Below, in pieces: positions 1-7,121 of a stretch of DNA of 37,150 bases (positions are counted from its first letter, which is position 1; each line of letters begins with the position of its first letter). The translations under genes and the position numbers were made by a program. The stretch is from the NCBI RefSeq assembly GCF_013044505.1, contig NZ_JABERD010000087.1, positions 1 through 37,150 of the forward strand, in the 5' to 3' direction. Source of the stretch: Streptomyces sp. S3(2020) (GTDB lineage Bacteria; Actinomycetota; Actinomycetes; Streptomycetales; Streptomycetaceae). The notes below the pieces were generated by a model. That model was given only the letters and a program-made list of their open reading frames with translations, was not told the DNA's origin and did no database searches.

Positions 1-1
1 G

Positions 2-205
2 TCCGAAGGTCAGCGCCCGCCCGGCGAAGGCGATTCATCGCCCCCGGGTGACGACGTGTACGGCGCGCCCACCGTGGTGCGTCCCATGGAGCCGCCTCCC
101 CGGCGTCCGCCCACGGGTCGCGAACCGTCCACGCCCGACGACGGCCCGCCGCCACCACCGCCACCTCCTCCGCCGCCGCCGGGGAGGCCTAAGGGGCGGA
201 GGTGA
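2..205 (+). CDS. C-terminal end of an unknown protein with a polyproline tail (partial)
   Basis: An open frame enters from the left edge and stops at TGA 203-205, giving the last 67 residues of a protein whose start is outside the window. The fragment is disordered-looking and rich in Pro, Gly, Asp and Arg. It carries 12 consecutive prolines encoded by a mixture of CCG, CCA and CCT, followed by a short basic end (GRPKGRR). No domain is visible, so the function is unknown. Polyproline runs of this length normally need elongation factor P for translation, which is family knowledge rather than something shown here. Mixed proline codons suggest the run is kept as protein sequence, not as a simple nucleotide repeat. 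Strand and frame are supported by third-position G/C bias; the identity of the protein is not. Confidence 0.6.
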   Translation, partial: SEGQRPPGEGDSSPPGDDVYGAPTVVRPMEPPPRRPPTGREPSTPDDGPPPPPPPPPPPPGRPKGRR

Positions 206-403
206 TCCAGACCCGGATGACACGGGCCGCGCGGCACGCCGACCACTTGGCCGGTAACCATCGGTCCGGTCACCCGACATGTGCCCATAGAGTCGTAGCC
301 GCCACGTAAGGCCCCCGCCACTTGAGCGACGCTCAGTGTTCCCTGTCCGTCAGGCGGACCTCAGGGGCGGAAGGCACTGGGTGCCGGATACGGTGGGTAC
401 ACC

Positions 404-1615
404 ATGAGCGCTTCGCAGACCTCCGACGTCCCCACTCTTCTCGTCAAGATCTTCGGCAAGGACAGGCCGGGCATCACAGCCGGACTCTTCGACACTCTCG
501 CCGCCTACTCCGTCGACGTGGTCGACATCGAGCAGGTCGTCACCCGTGGCCGCATGGTGCTGTGCGCGCTCGTGACCGAGCCGCCGCGCGGGTTGGAGGG
601 CGACCTGCGCAGAACCGTCCACAGCTGGGCGGAGTCGATGAAGATGCAGGCCGAGATCATCTCCGGCCTGGGCGACAACCGGCCCCGTGGCCTGGGCCGT
701 TCCCTCGTCACCGTGCTCGGACATCCGCTCACCGCGGAGGCGACCGCCGCGACGGCCGCGCGGATCACCAAGGCCGGCGGCAACATCGACCGTATCTTCC
801 GGCTGGCCAAGTACCCGGTGACGGCGGTCGAGTTCGCGGTGTCCGGCGTGGAGACCGAGCCCCTGCGGACCGCCCTGGTGACCGACGCCGCCGCGCTCGG
901 CGTGGACGTCGCCGTCGTCGCGGCCGGGCTGCACCGGCGCGCGCAGCGGCTCGTCGTCATGGACGTCGACTCGACGCTCATCCAGGACGAGGTCATCGAG
1001 CTCTTCGCCGCGCACGCCGGCTGCGAGGACAAGGTCGCCGAGGTGACGGCGGCCGCGATGCGCGGGGAGCTGGACTTCGAGCAGTCGCTGCACGCGCGCG
1101 TGGCCCTCCTCGAAGGGCTCGACGCCTCGGTCGTGGACAAGGTGCGCACCGAGGTGCGGCTGACCCCCGGCGCCCGCACCCTCATCCGTACGCTCAAGCG
1201 CCTCGGCTACCAGGTCGGTGTCGTCTCCGGCGGGTTCACCCAGGTCACCGACGACCTCAAGGAGCGCCTCGGGCTGGACTTCGCCCAGGCCAACACCCTG
1301 GAGATCGTCGACGGGAAGCTGACCGGCCGGGTCACGGGCGAGATCGTGGACCGGGCGGGCAAGGCGCGGCTGCTGCGCCGGTTCGCCGCCGAGGCGGGGG
1401 TGCCGCTGGCGCAGACCGTGGCCATCGGCGACGGTGCCAACGACCTGGACATGCTCAACGCGGCCGGCCTCGGGGTCGCCTTCAACGCCAAGCCGGTGGT
1501 CCGGGAGGCGGCGCACACCGCGGTGAACGTGCCGTTCCTGGACACCGTGCTGTATCTGCTGGGCGTGACCCGCGAAGAGGTCGAGGCGGCGGACACGCAC
1601 GACGAGATCGACTGA
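404..1615 (+). CDS. serB: Phosphoserine phosphatase SerB (ACT-ACT-HAD)
   Basis: Hydrolyses O-phospho-L-serine to serine, the last step of the phosphorylated serine pathway, in the cytoplasm. The 403-residue protein has two N-terminal ACT-like regulatory domains (about 10-85 and 95-170) and a C-terminal HAD phosphatase domain. HAD motif I is MDVDSTLI, with nucleophile Asp187 and acid/base Asp189. Motif II is the VSGGFT stretch, and motif III/IV is GDGANDLDML. The two-ACT architecture and length fit actinobacterial SerB. ATG 404 is chosen because the ACT homology starts right after it. The gene stands alone on the plus strand and ends at a strong bidirectional terminator (1632-1670), so it is likely monocistronic. 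The ACT domains suggest allosteric control by an amino acid, by analogy with related enzymes. Confidence 0.95.
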   Translation: MSASQTSDVPTLLVKIFGKDRPGITAGLFDTLAAYSVDVVDIEQVVTRGRMVLCALVTEPPRGLEGDLRRTVHSWAESMKMQAEIISGLGDNRPRGLGRSLVTVLGHPLTAEATAATAARITKAGGNIDRIFRLAKYPVTAVEFAVSGVETEPLRTALVTDAAALGVDVAVVAAGLHRRAQRLVVMDVDSTLIQDEVIELFAAHAGCEDKVAEVTAAAMRGELDFEQSLHARVALLEGLDASVVDKVRTEVRLTPGARTLIRTLKRLGYQVGVVSGGFTQVTDDLKERLGLDFAQANTLEIVDGKLTGRVTGEIVDRAGKARLLRRFAAEAGVPLAQTVAIGDGANDLDMLNAAGLGVAFNAKPVVREAAHTAVNVPFLDTVLYLLGVTREEVEAADTHDEID

Positions 1616-1631
1616 CCCGGTCTACGACGTG

Positions 1632-1670
1632 GAGAAGGGCCCGGCACCAGTGTGGTGCCGGGCCCTTCTC
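1632..1670. terminator. Bidirectional terminator between serB and the sixA-like gene
   Basis: Perfect 18-bp inverted repeat (arms 1632-1649 and 1653-1670, starting GAGAAGGGCC) with a 3-base GTG loop, between two convergent stop codons. It can serve both serB (plus) and the histidine phosphatase gene (minus). Confidence 0.9.
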
Positions 1671-1693
1671 ACAGGGTTCTCACATCGGTCGGA

Positions 1694-2212
1694 TCATTCG
1701 GACGGTGCCCAGTAGTCCAGGAGCGTGGTCGCGCCCGGCTCCAGCGTCTTCCAGGGGCCGGTGAACGACAGGACGGCGAAGGCGGCGGCCGGGAAGCCGC
1801 GGCGGCTCATCCGCTCGCGGGCGTCGCCCTCGGCCGAGCCGGCCAGGATGTCGGCGAGGCCCTGCACGCCCGGGTTGTGGCCGATCAGGACGATGTTCCG
1901 CGCGTCGTCGGGGGTTTCGTTGAGCACGGCGATCAGCTCGCCGGGGGAGGCCTCGTAGACCCGCTCCTCGTAGACGGTTTTCGGCCGGTGCGCGAACTCC
2001 TGCACGGCGAGCTTCCAGGTCTCGCGGGTCCGGGTCGCGGTGGAGCACAGAGCCAGGTCGAAGGGGATTTCGGTGTCGGCCAGCCGGCGTCCGGCTTCTG
2101 CGGCGTCCTTGCGGCCCCGGTCGGCGAGCGGCCGCTCGTGGTCGGTCACCTGTGGCCAGTCGGCTTTCGCATGCCGGAAGAGGACGATCCTGCGGGATTC
2201 TGCGACGCTCAT
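1694..2212 (-). CDS. SixA-like histidine phosphatase
   Basis: A 172-residue member of the histidine phosphatase (phosphoglycerate-mutase-like) superfamily, closest in size and motifs to the SixA phosphohistidine phosphatases. The catalytic LFRHAKA motif is at residues 11-17, with His14 as the expected phospho-acceptor. An Arg-containing STATRTRET stretch follows, and the second catalytic histidine lies in LIGHNPG. There is no signal peptide, so it should be cytoplasmic. Family members remove phosphate from phosphohistidine or small phosphoesters; the substrate here cannot be read from the sequence. The gene is alone on the minus strand between two plus/minus boundaries and ends at the shared terminator with serB. 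The ATG at 2212 begins six residues before the first core strand. Confidence 0.85.
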   Translation of the reverse strand: MSVAESRRIVLFRHAKADWPQVTDHERPLADRGRKDAAEAGRRLADTEIPFDLALCSTATRTRETWKLAVQEFAHRPKTVYEERVYEASPGELIAVLNETPDDARNIVLIGHNPGVQGLADILAGSAEGDARERMSRRGFPAAAFAVLSFTGPWKTLEPGATTLLDYWAPSE

Positions 2213-2312
2213 GAGACCCAGCTTCGCATGAAACAGGCCATAAGGCGCAGGGAGTTGACATGCGGCTTCATCCGCGCGTGGAGGTGAGCGGGGACCGGTC
2301 CGGCCGGGGTGC

Positions 2313-2519
2313 TCAGCGTGTGACCAGCTGCTGTACGCGCTCGAAGAACTGGGTGATCAGGGGATCGTCCGCGGCGGCGTGCGCGTCGGACGGGTTCAGG
2401 ATCAGCGCGAGCAGCGTGATGAAGGCGAGCGTCGGCAGGGCGAGGGCCCACCAGGGCAGCCGGATGTCGACGCGTCCCCGGGTCGCCGGGCGGAGCGGGG
2501 TGTGCGTAGGGGCCGACAT
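2313..2519 (-). CDS. Small single-pass membrane protein, unknown function
   Basis: A 68-residue protein with a polar N-terminus, one clear hydrophobic segment (about residues 22-42, WWALALPTLAFITLLALIL) and a short C-terminal amphipathic helix. The start chosen is the ATG at 2519, because a good ribosome binding site (GGAGG, five bases upstream) precedes it. An upstream in-frame ATG at 2570 would add 17 residues but lacks such a site. No family is recognised. It lies in the same orientation as the 38-residue transporter-associated gene upstream, but a hairpin (2652-2669) separates them, so it is probably transcribed separately. Confidence 0.65.
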   Translation of the reverse strand: MSAPTHTPLRPATRGRVDIRLPWWALALPTLAFITLLALILNPSDAHAAADDPLITQFFERVQQLVTR

Positions 2520-2651
2520 GGGTGCCTCCGCGTCTTCGAGTGGGCCGGTGGTCCGCTGTGCCGCGGTCACATCTCGAAGTTACGGAACGCCGGGCCCTCA
2601 ACCCATCCGGTGATCCACCCAGTTGACCCTGAGACTCGCCCCCTAGGGGAT

Positions 2652-2669
2652 GGTGGGGCTAGCCCCACC
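2652..2669 (-). terminator. Hairpin downstream of the microprotein gene
   Basis: Perfect 18-bp palindrome GGTGGGGCTAGCCCCACC (7-bp stem, CTAG loop), nine bases beyond the stop codon of the minus-strand gene at 2679-2795. A second short palindrome, CCCCTAGGGG, sits at 2640-2649. Confidence 0.6.
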
Positions 2670-2678
2670 CCCGCCGGT

Positions 2679-2795
2679 TCAGGGTGAGGCGATCGACGCG
2701 ATGACGGCGATGATCACGAAGATGGCGAGGAACGCGCCGAAGACGAGCAGCATCTTCTTCTGGCCGTTCTGCGGGTTCGGGTCGAGCACTGGCAT
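2679..2795 (-). CDS. 38-residue transporter-associated membrane microprotein (SGM_5486-like)
   Basis: Short open frame reading from ATG 2795 to TGA 2679, 38 residues. It has a polar head with the stretch LDPNPQNGQKK and one hydrophobic helix (about residues 15-37, LLVFGAFLAIFVIIAVIASI). It resembles the small Streptomyces proteins named SGM_5486-family transporter-associated proteins. I recognise this from the head-plus-helix pattern and its position, not from a search. It lies directly downstream of, and in the same direction as, the MFS exporter gene (gap about 49 bases), so co-transcription is likely. A role as a small accessory subunit of that transporter is an inference. It is shorter than usual ORF-calling cut-offs and easily missed. 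Confidence 0.7.
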   Translation of the reverse strand: MPVLDPNPQNGQKKMLLVFGAFLAIFVIIAVIASIASP

Positions 2796-2844
2796 GCGGC
2801 CAGTCTCGCACCCCCGGCCGGCACCGGATCCGCCGGGGTGGCGG

Positions 2845-4116
2845 TCAGCGGGCCGCCTCCTCCTCGACCGTCCTGTCCCGTCCCGCGAGGACGCCCACGA
2901 CCATCTGCGGGACCATCAGGGCGGCCATGAGGGCGATCGGCAGGCCCCAGCCGCCGCTGTGCTGGTAGAGCACGCCGACCAGGAGCGGGCCCGGGATGGA
3001 GATCAGATAGCCGGTGCTCTGCGCGAACGCGGACAGCTGGGCGACGCCGGCACCGGTCCTGGCCCGCATCCCGACCATCGTCAGGGCCAGCGGGAAGGAG
3101 CAGTTGGAGACGCCGAGCAGCAGAGCCCAGAGCCAGGCTCCGGAGGCGGGCGCGAAGTAGAGGCCGGCGTATCCGGCGAGGCCGCAGAAGCCGAGCACGA
3201 GGACGATCGGGCCCTGGTGCGGCAGGCGGGTGGCCATGCGCGGGATGACGAAGGCGAGCGGTACGCCCATCACCATCGTGACGGCGAGCAGCAGCCCGGC
3301 CGTGCTCGCGGACACGCCCGCGTCCCGGAAGATCTGCGCCATCCAGCCCATGGTGATGTAGGCGGCGGTGGCCTGGAGCCCGAAGAAGACGGCGAGCGCC
3401 CAGGCGGTACGGCTGCGGGTGATCCGCAGTGCGGGCCGCGCCTCGCGCGCGGATCCCTCCTCGGCGGGCGCCGTCCCCCGCCGCCGTACGGACGGGATCC
3501 ACGGCAGGACGGCCGCGGCGGCCAGCCCCGCCCACACCGCGAGCCCGGTCTGCCAGCTGCCGCCCAGCTCGTCGGTCACCGGCACGGTCACGGCGGCCGC
3601 GGTGGCCGTGCCGAGGGCGAGGGCCATCGAGTACAGGCCGGTCATGGTGCCGACGCGGTCCGGGAACCAGTGCTTGACGATGACGGGCATCAGGACGTTG
3701 CTGACCGCGATGCCCATGAGGGCGAGGGCGCTGGCGGCCACGAAGCCGGCCGTGCCGCCCGTGTAGGGCCGTATGAGCAGGCCGGCGGTGATGGCGACCA
3801 TGCCGGCGCACACCACCGCTCCCGGTCCGAAGCGGCGGGCCAGGCGCGGTGCCATGACGCCGAAGAAGGCGAAGCAGAGCGGGGGTACGGAGGTCAGCAG
3901 CCCGGCCACGCTCCCGCTCATGCCCAGTCCGTCGCGGACCTCCTCCAGGAGGGCGCCGAGGCTGGTGATGGCGGGCCGCAGGTTGACGGCGGCCAGGACG
4001 ATGCCGAGCACGAGCAGCCGTGTCGGCCACGCGCGTGTGGCCGTCGCCGGGGGCTCGCTCGCCGCCGAGCTGCGGATGTGCGGGGACGTCAGCGTCCGGG
4101 TCTTCTCACGTGCCAT
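2845..4116 (-). CDS. MFS exporter of the CynX/NimT type
   Basis: A 423-residue major facilitator superfamily protein with about 12 hydrophobic segments. The stretch AVNLRPAITSLGALL near the first helix and GLLTSVPPLCFAFFG in helix 2 are typical of the CynX/NimT (YeaN) branch, named for cyanate and 2-nitroimidazole transporters. The real substrate is unknown. It should sit in the cytoplasmic membrane. I chose ATG 4116 (MAREKTRT); in-frame ATGs at 4128 and 4155 are possible but would run across the palindrome at 4131-4145. The gene is divergent from a FadR-type GntR regulator with the palindrome between them, the standard layout of an effector-controlled exporter. The 38-residue membrane protein follows it. 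Confidence 0.9.
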   Translation of the reverse strand: MAREKTRTLTSPHIRSSAASEPPATATRAWPTRLLVLGIVLAAVNLRPAITSLGALLEEVRDGLGMSGSVAGLLTSVPPLCFAFFGVMAPRLARRFGPGAVVCAGMVAITAGLLIRPYTGGTAGFVAASALALMGIAVSNVLMPVIVKHWFPDRVGTMTGLYSMALALGTATAAAVTVPVTDELGGSWQTGLAVWAGLAAAAVLPWIPSVRRRGTAPAEEGSAREARPALRITRSRTAWALAVFFGLQATAAYITMGWMAQIFRDAGVSASTAGLLLAVTMVMGVPLAFVIPRMATRLPHQGPIVLVLGFCGLAGYAGLYFAPASGAWLWALLLGVSNCSFPLALTMVGMRARTGAGVAQLSAFAQSTGYLISIPGPLLVGVLYQHSGGWGLPIALMAALMVPQMVVGVLAGRDRTVEEEAAR

Positions 4117-4130
4117 GCCGCCTATCATAG

Positions 4131-4145
4131 AATCATGGGATGATT
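4131..4145. promoter_or_regulatory. Candidate GntR operator in the MFS/GntR divergent promoter
   Basis: Perfect inverted repeat AATCAT-GGG-ATGATT, A+T-rich in a G+C-rich genome, between the divergent start codons. On the minus strand a TATGAT -10-like hexamer (4124-4129) abuts it, so a bound regulator would block the exporter promoter. Confidence 0.6.
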
Positions 4146-4198
4146 GGTTGTCCATCCCCCGGCTGCCCCGGCTCCGGGATTCCGTGCGAAGGTGTGCC

Positions 4199-4888
4199 AT
4201 GCCTCTGAGCCACCCCCGTCGATCGGCGCTGTCCGAGCAGGTCATCGCGGCGCTGCGGCAGCAGATCACGTCGGGCGAGTGGCCGGTCGGCTCACGCGTC
4301 CCGACGGAACCGGAGCTCGTCGAGCAGCTCGGGGTGGCCCGCAACACGGTCCGCGAGGCCGTCCGCGCGCTCGCGCACAACGGCCTGCTGGACATCCGCC
4401 AGGGCTCCGGCACCTATGTCGTGGCGACCAGTGAGCTGGCCGGTGTGATGCACCGCCGGTTCGCCGACGCCGACCCCCGGCACATCGCCGAGCTGCGCGC
4501 CACGCTGGAGTCGTCCGCGGCGCGACTGGCCGCCGAGCGGCGCACGGAGAAGGACCTCAAGCAGCTCGACACGCTTCTCGTACGGCGTGAGGAGGCGTGG
4601 GAGTCGGGGGACGCGGAGGCCTTCGTGACGGCGGACGCGTCCTTCCACCTGGCGGTGGTGGCGGCTTCCCACAACGACGTGATGTCGGCGATGTACGCGG
4701 ACCTGGGCGAGGTGCTGCGGGACTGGCTGCGCGAGGACGTCGGCGAGGAGCTGACGCCGGAGACGTACATGGACCACGCGCGGCTGGTCGACGCGATCCG
4801 CGTGGGCGACGCGGAGACGGCCGCGGCGGAGGCGGCGGGCTATCCGTTCCTGTGCCGGCCGGGCCGGTTCACCGCTTCTGGTGGCTGA
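4199..4888 (+). CDS. GntR-family transcriptional regulator, FadR/FCD subfamily
   Basis: A 229-residue regulator. The N-terminal winged helix-turn-helix (about residues 10-75) contains the GntR signatures LREQI-like spacing, VPTEPELVEQLGVARNTVREA and IRQGSGTYV. The C-terminal part (about 85-215) is an all-helical FCD effector domain, with conserved acidic/histidine positions such as FHLAVVAASHND and DHARLVDAIRVGD that in this family bind a metal and a small carboxylate. ATG 4199 is preceded by GAAGGTG. The gene is divergent from the MFS exporter and probably controls it and itself through the palindrome at 4131-4145; that is inference from layout. Its 3' end overlaps the convergent gene at 4869-5216 by 20 bases. 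Confidence 0.9.
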   Translation: MPLSHPRRSALSEQVIAALRQQITSGEWPVGSRVPTEPELVEQLGVARNTVREAVRALAHNGLLDIRQGSGTYVVATSELAGVMHRRFADADPRHIAELRATLESSAARLAAERRTEKDLKQLDTLLVRREEAWESGDAEAFVTADASFHLAVVAASHNDVMSAMYADLGEVLRDWLREDVGEELTPETYMDHARLVDAIRVGDAETAAAEAAGYPFLCRPGRFTASGG

Positions 4889-5216
4889 CCCACACCGAGC
4901 GGACTTCGTTCCAGCAGCGGCCGTCCAGACGTACGGTCTGCGCGGGTCCGGCGTCGACGGGGGCACCGTCGCTGTCGACGTCCCACCAGCGGTCGCACTC
5001 GATGTGCAGCCGGACGCGGTCGACGTCGGGGTACGGGTTGTGGCAGTAGGCGGTCACATGGGAACCGGTGACCCTGCTGAGGCAGGTGGCGCCGAACAGC
5101 TCGGGCGCCTCGGCCTTCGGTCTCTCCACGCGTGCGTGCGGTGATGCGTCGTGCGGCAGGGACAGCAGGAGGGCTACGGCGACGGCTGCTGGGGCCAGGC
5201 TGCGGGACAGGCGCAC
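4869..5216 (-). CDS. Small secreted protein, unknown function
   Basis: A 115-residue protein starting at GTG 5216, with a strong GAGGAGGT ribosome binding site just upstream. Residues 1-28 form a signal peptide: basic start, hydrophobic core AAVAVALLLSL, and a likely cut near SPHA. The mature part has about 87 residues, including four cysteines (in TCLSR, AYCHN, IECDR and RCWNE) that could form two disulfide bonds outside the cell, and several Trp residues. No family is recognised. Its last 20 bases overlap the convergent GntR gene. Confidence 0.75.
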   Translation of the reverse strand: MRLSRSLAPAAVAVALLLSLPHDASPHARVERPKAEAPELFGATCLSRVTGSHVTAYCHNPYPDVDRVRLHIECDRWWDVDSDGAPVDAGPAQTVRLDGRCWNEVRSVWVSHQKR

Positions 5217-5320
5217 AAGGGGACCTCCTCGGCCGTGCTGGGGAGGGAATCACGTGGTGAACACGTAATCCAGGGTGCGCAGTTGTGGACCGTCGGCGCC
5301 CGGCCGGGTGGGCCGAACGG

Positions 5321-5356
5321 GTGAGGGCCCGCGTTCCGGGGAACGCGGGCCCTCAC
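5321..5356 (-). terminator. Terminator of the fabG-fabI operon
   Basis: Perfect 16-bp inverted repeat (arms 5321-5336 and 5341-5356, GTGAGGGCCCGCGTTC) with a four-base loop, 13 bases past the fabI stop. Confidence 0.9.
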
Positions 5357-5369
5357 ACCGTGGGAGAAG

Positions 5370-6155
5370 TCACGCGCCGATGGCGTGCAGACCGCCGTCC
5401 ACGTGGACGATCTCGCCGGTGGTCTTCGGGAACCAGTCGCTCAGCAGGGCGACGACGCCCTTGCCGGCCGGCTCCGGGTCCTCCAGCTTCCACTCCAGCG
5501 GGGAGCGGCTGTCCCACACGGACGCCAGCTCGGCGAAGCCGGGGATCGACTTCGCGGCCATGGAGCCGATCGGACCGGCCGAGATCAGGTTGCAGCGGAT
5601 GTCGTGCTTGCCCAGGTCACGCGCCATGTAGCGGTTGGTGGCCTCCAGGGCGGCCTTGGCCGGGCCCATCCAGTCGTACTGCGGCCAGGCGAACTGCGCG
5701 TCGAAGGTGAGGCCGACGACGGAGCCGCCCTCGGTCATCAGCGGCAGCAGCGCCATGGTCAGCGACTTCAGGGAGAACGCGGAGACGTGCATGGCGGTGG
5801 CCACGGACTCGAACGGCGTGTTCAGGAAGTTGCCGCCGAGCGCGTCCTGCGGCGCGAAGCCGATGGAGTGCACGACGCCGTCGAGCCGGTCGCCGAGGTG
5901 CTCACGGACCTGGCCCTCCAGGCGGGCGAGGTGCTCGTCGTTGGAGACGTCGAGCTCCAGGACCTTGACCTTCTCCGGCCGGGGCAGCTTCTTGGCGATG
6001 CGCTCGGTGAGCGTCGGCCGCGGCCAGGCGGTGAGGATGATCTCCGCGCCCTGCTCCTGGGCCAGCTTGGCGGTGTGGAAGGCGATGGAGGACTCCATCA
6101 GCACACCGGTGATGAGGATCTTCTTCCCCGCGAGGATTCCAGTCGTGTTCGTCAT
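5370..6155 (-). CDS. fabI: Enoyl-[acyl-carrier-protein] reductase, InhA-like
   Basis: Reduces trans-2-enoyl-ACP to acyl-ACP with NADH, the last step of each fatty acid elongation cycle, in the cytoplasm. The 261-residue protein has the FabI/InhA form of the dinucleotide fold: ITGVLMESSIAF at residues 15-26 in place of the usual TGxxxGxG. The catalytic pair is Tyr160 and Lys167 (QYDWMGPAK, Y-x6-K), with Phe151 at the position of InhA Phe149. The overall pattern is closer to mycobacterial InhA than to E. coli FabI. It is encoded five bases after fabG on the same strand, so the two reductases of the cycle are co-expressed. The strong terminator at 5321-5356 ends the unit. Confidence 0.95.
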   Translation of the reverse strand: MTNTTGILAGKKILITGVLMESSIAFHTAKLAQEQGAEIILTAWPRPTLTERIAKKLPRPEKVKVLELDVSNDEHLARLEGQVREHLGDRLDGVVHSIGFAPQDALGGNFLNTPFESVATAMHVSAFSLKSLTMALLPLMTEGGSVVGLTFDAQFAWPQYDWMGPAKAALEATNRYMARDLGKHDIRCNLISAGPIGSMAAKSIPGFAELASVWDSRSPLEWKLEDPEPAGKGVVALLSDWFPKTTGEIVHVDGGLHAIGA

Positions 6156-6160
6156 CGTGC

Positions 6161-6880
6161 TCAGTGACCCATTCCCAGTCCGCCGTCAACCGGGATGACG
6201 GCTCCAGTGATGTACGAGGCGTCGTCCGAGGCGAGGAACCGCACCGTCGCGGCGATCTCCTCAGGCTGCGCGTAACGACCGAGCGGCACCTGCTTCACGA
6301 TGTTCTCGCGCTGCTCGTCGGTGAGCGCCTTGGTCATGTCGGTGTCGACGAAGCCGGGCGCGACGACGTTGAAGGTGATGTTGCGCGAGCCGAGCTCACG
6401 GGCGAGGGAGCGCGCGAAGCCGACCAGGCCGGCCTTGGAGGCGGCGTAGTTGGCCTGGCCGGGACCGCCGTACAGACCGACGACCGAGGAGATGAGGACG
6501 ACGCGGCCCTTCTTGGCGCGGAGCATGGCGCGGTTGGCGCGCTTGACGACGCGGAAGGTGCCGGTGAGGTTGGTGTCGAGGACGGACGTGAAGTCCTCCT
6601 CGGACATACGCATCAGGAGCTGGTCCTTGGTGATGCCGGCGTTGGCGATCAGGACCTCGACGGGACCGTGCGCGTCCTCGATCTCCTTGTAGGCCTGCTC
6701 CACCTGCTCGGTGTCGGTGATGTCGCACTTGACGGCGAGGCAGCCCAGTTCCGTCAGGGCGGCCGGTGGCTCACCCGAGCGGTACGTGATCGCGACCTTG
6801 TCGCCGGCTTCGGCGAAAGCTCGGGCGATGGCGAGGCCGATGCCCCGGTTGCCTCCGGTGACGAGAACCGAGCGGCTCAA
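6161..6880 (-). CDS. fabG: 3-oxoacyl-[acyl-carrier-protein] reductase
   Basis: NADPH-dependent reduction of 3-oxoacyl-ACP to 3-hydroxyacyl-ACP in fatty acid synthesis. This is a classical short-chain dehydrogenase of 239 residues: TGGNRGIG cofactor motif near the start, NAG (80-82), catalytic Ser131/132, Tyr145 and Lys149 (YAASK), and a C-terminal PVDGGLGMGH. I chose TTG 6880 because the fold starts immediately after it (SRSVLVTGG) and an AAAGGGTG site lies at the right distance. A GTG at 6913 would add 11 residues that do not look like part of the fold. It is the first gene of the fabG-fabI pair. An inverted repeat at 6988-7017 lies in the divergent promoter region shared with tldD. Confidence 0.93.
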   Translation of the reverse strand: MSRSVLVTGGNRGIGLAIARAFAEAGDKVAITYRSGEPPAALTELGCLAVKCDITDTEQVEQAYKEIEDAHGPVEVLIANAGITKDQLLMRMSEEDFTSVLDTNLTGTFRVVKRANRAMLRAKKGRVVLISSVVGLYGGPGQANYAASKAGLVGFARSLARELGSRNITFNVVAPGFVDTDMTKALTDEQRENIVKQVPLGRYAQPEEIAATVRFLASDDASYITGAVIPVDGGLGMGH

Positions 6881-6987
6881 CGGATCACCCTTTCGATAGC
6901 GGTCTGAACTCACCCGCCCGGCATCTCGATGGCAGGCGGCTTCCTTCGAAACCTATCGGTCTGCCCCGGCGGGCGGACATTCGGGCA

Positions 6988-7017
6988 CCGACAGTGGCTC
7001 AGGGGCCGCACTGTCGG
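6988..7017. promoter_or_regulatory. Inverted repeat in the fabG/tldD divergent promoter region
   Basis: Perfect 9-bp arms CCGACAGTG (6988-6996) and CACTGTCGG (7009-7017) separated by 12 bases, so the half-site centres lie about two helical turns apart. This suits an operator for a dimeric regulator better than a terminator. It lies 108 bases before fabG and 105 before tldD. The remainder of 6881-7121 shows nothing else clear. Confidence 0.45.
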
Positions 7018-7121
7018 GTCCCTACAGAAGAGGGTGACTACGCACGGAAACTTATGGTCCCCGGACCTGCCCACACGACATGATCGGAGTCCACAGGTCA
7101 CGAGAGCAGGGAGATACCTCG

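Noticed and set aside
2650..4143. Plus-strand open frame of about 497 codons opposite the MFS gene
   Set aside because: No domain; the translation is a charged low-complexity mirror of the transporter gene.
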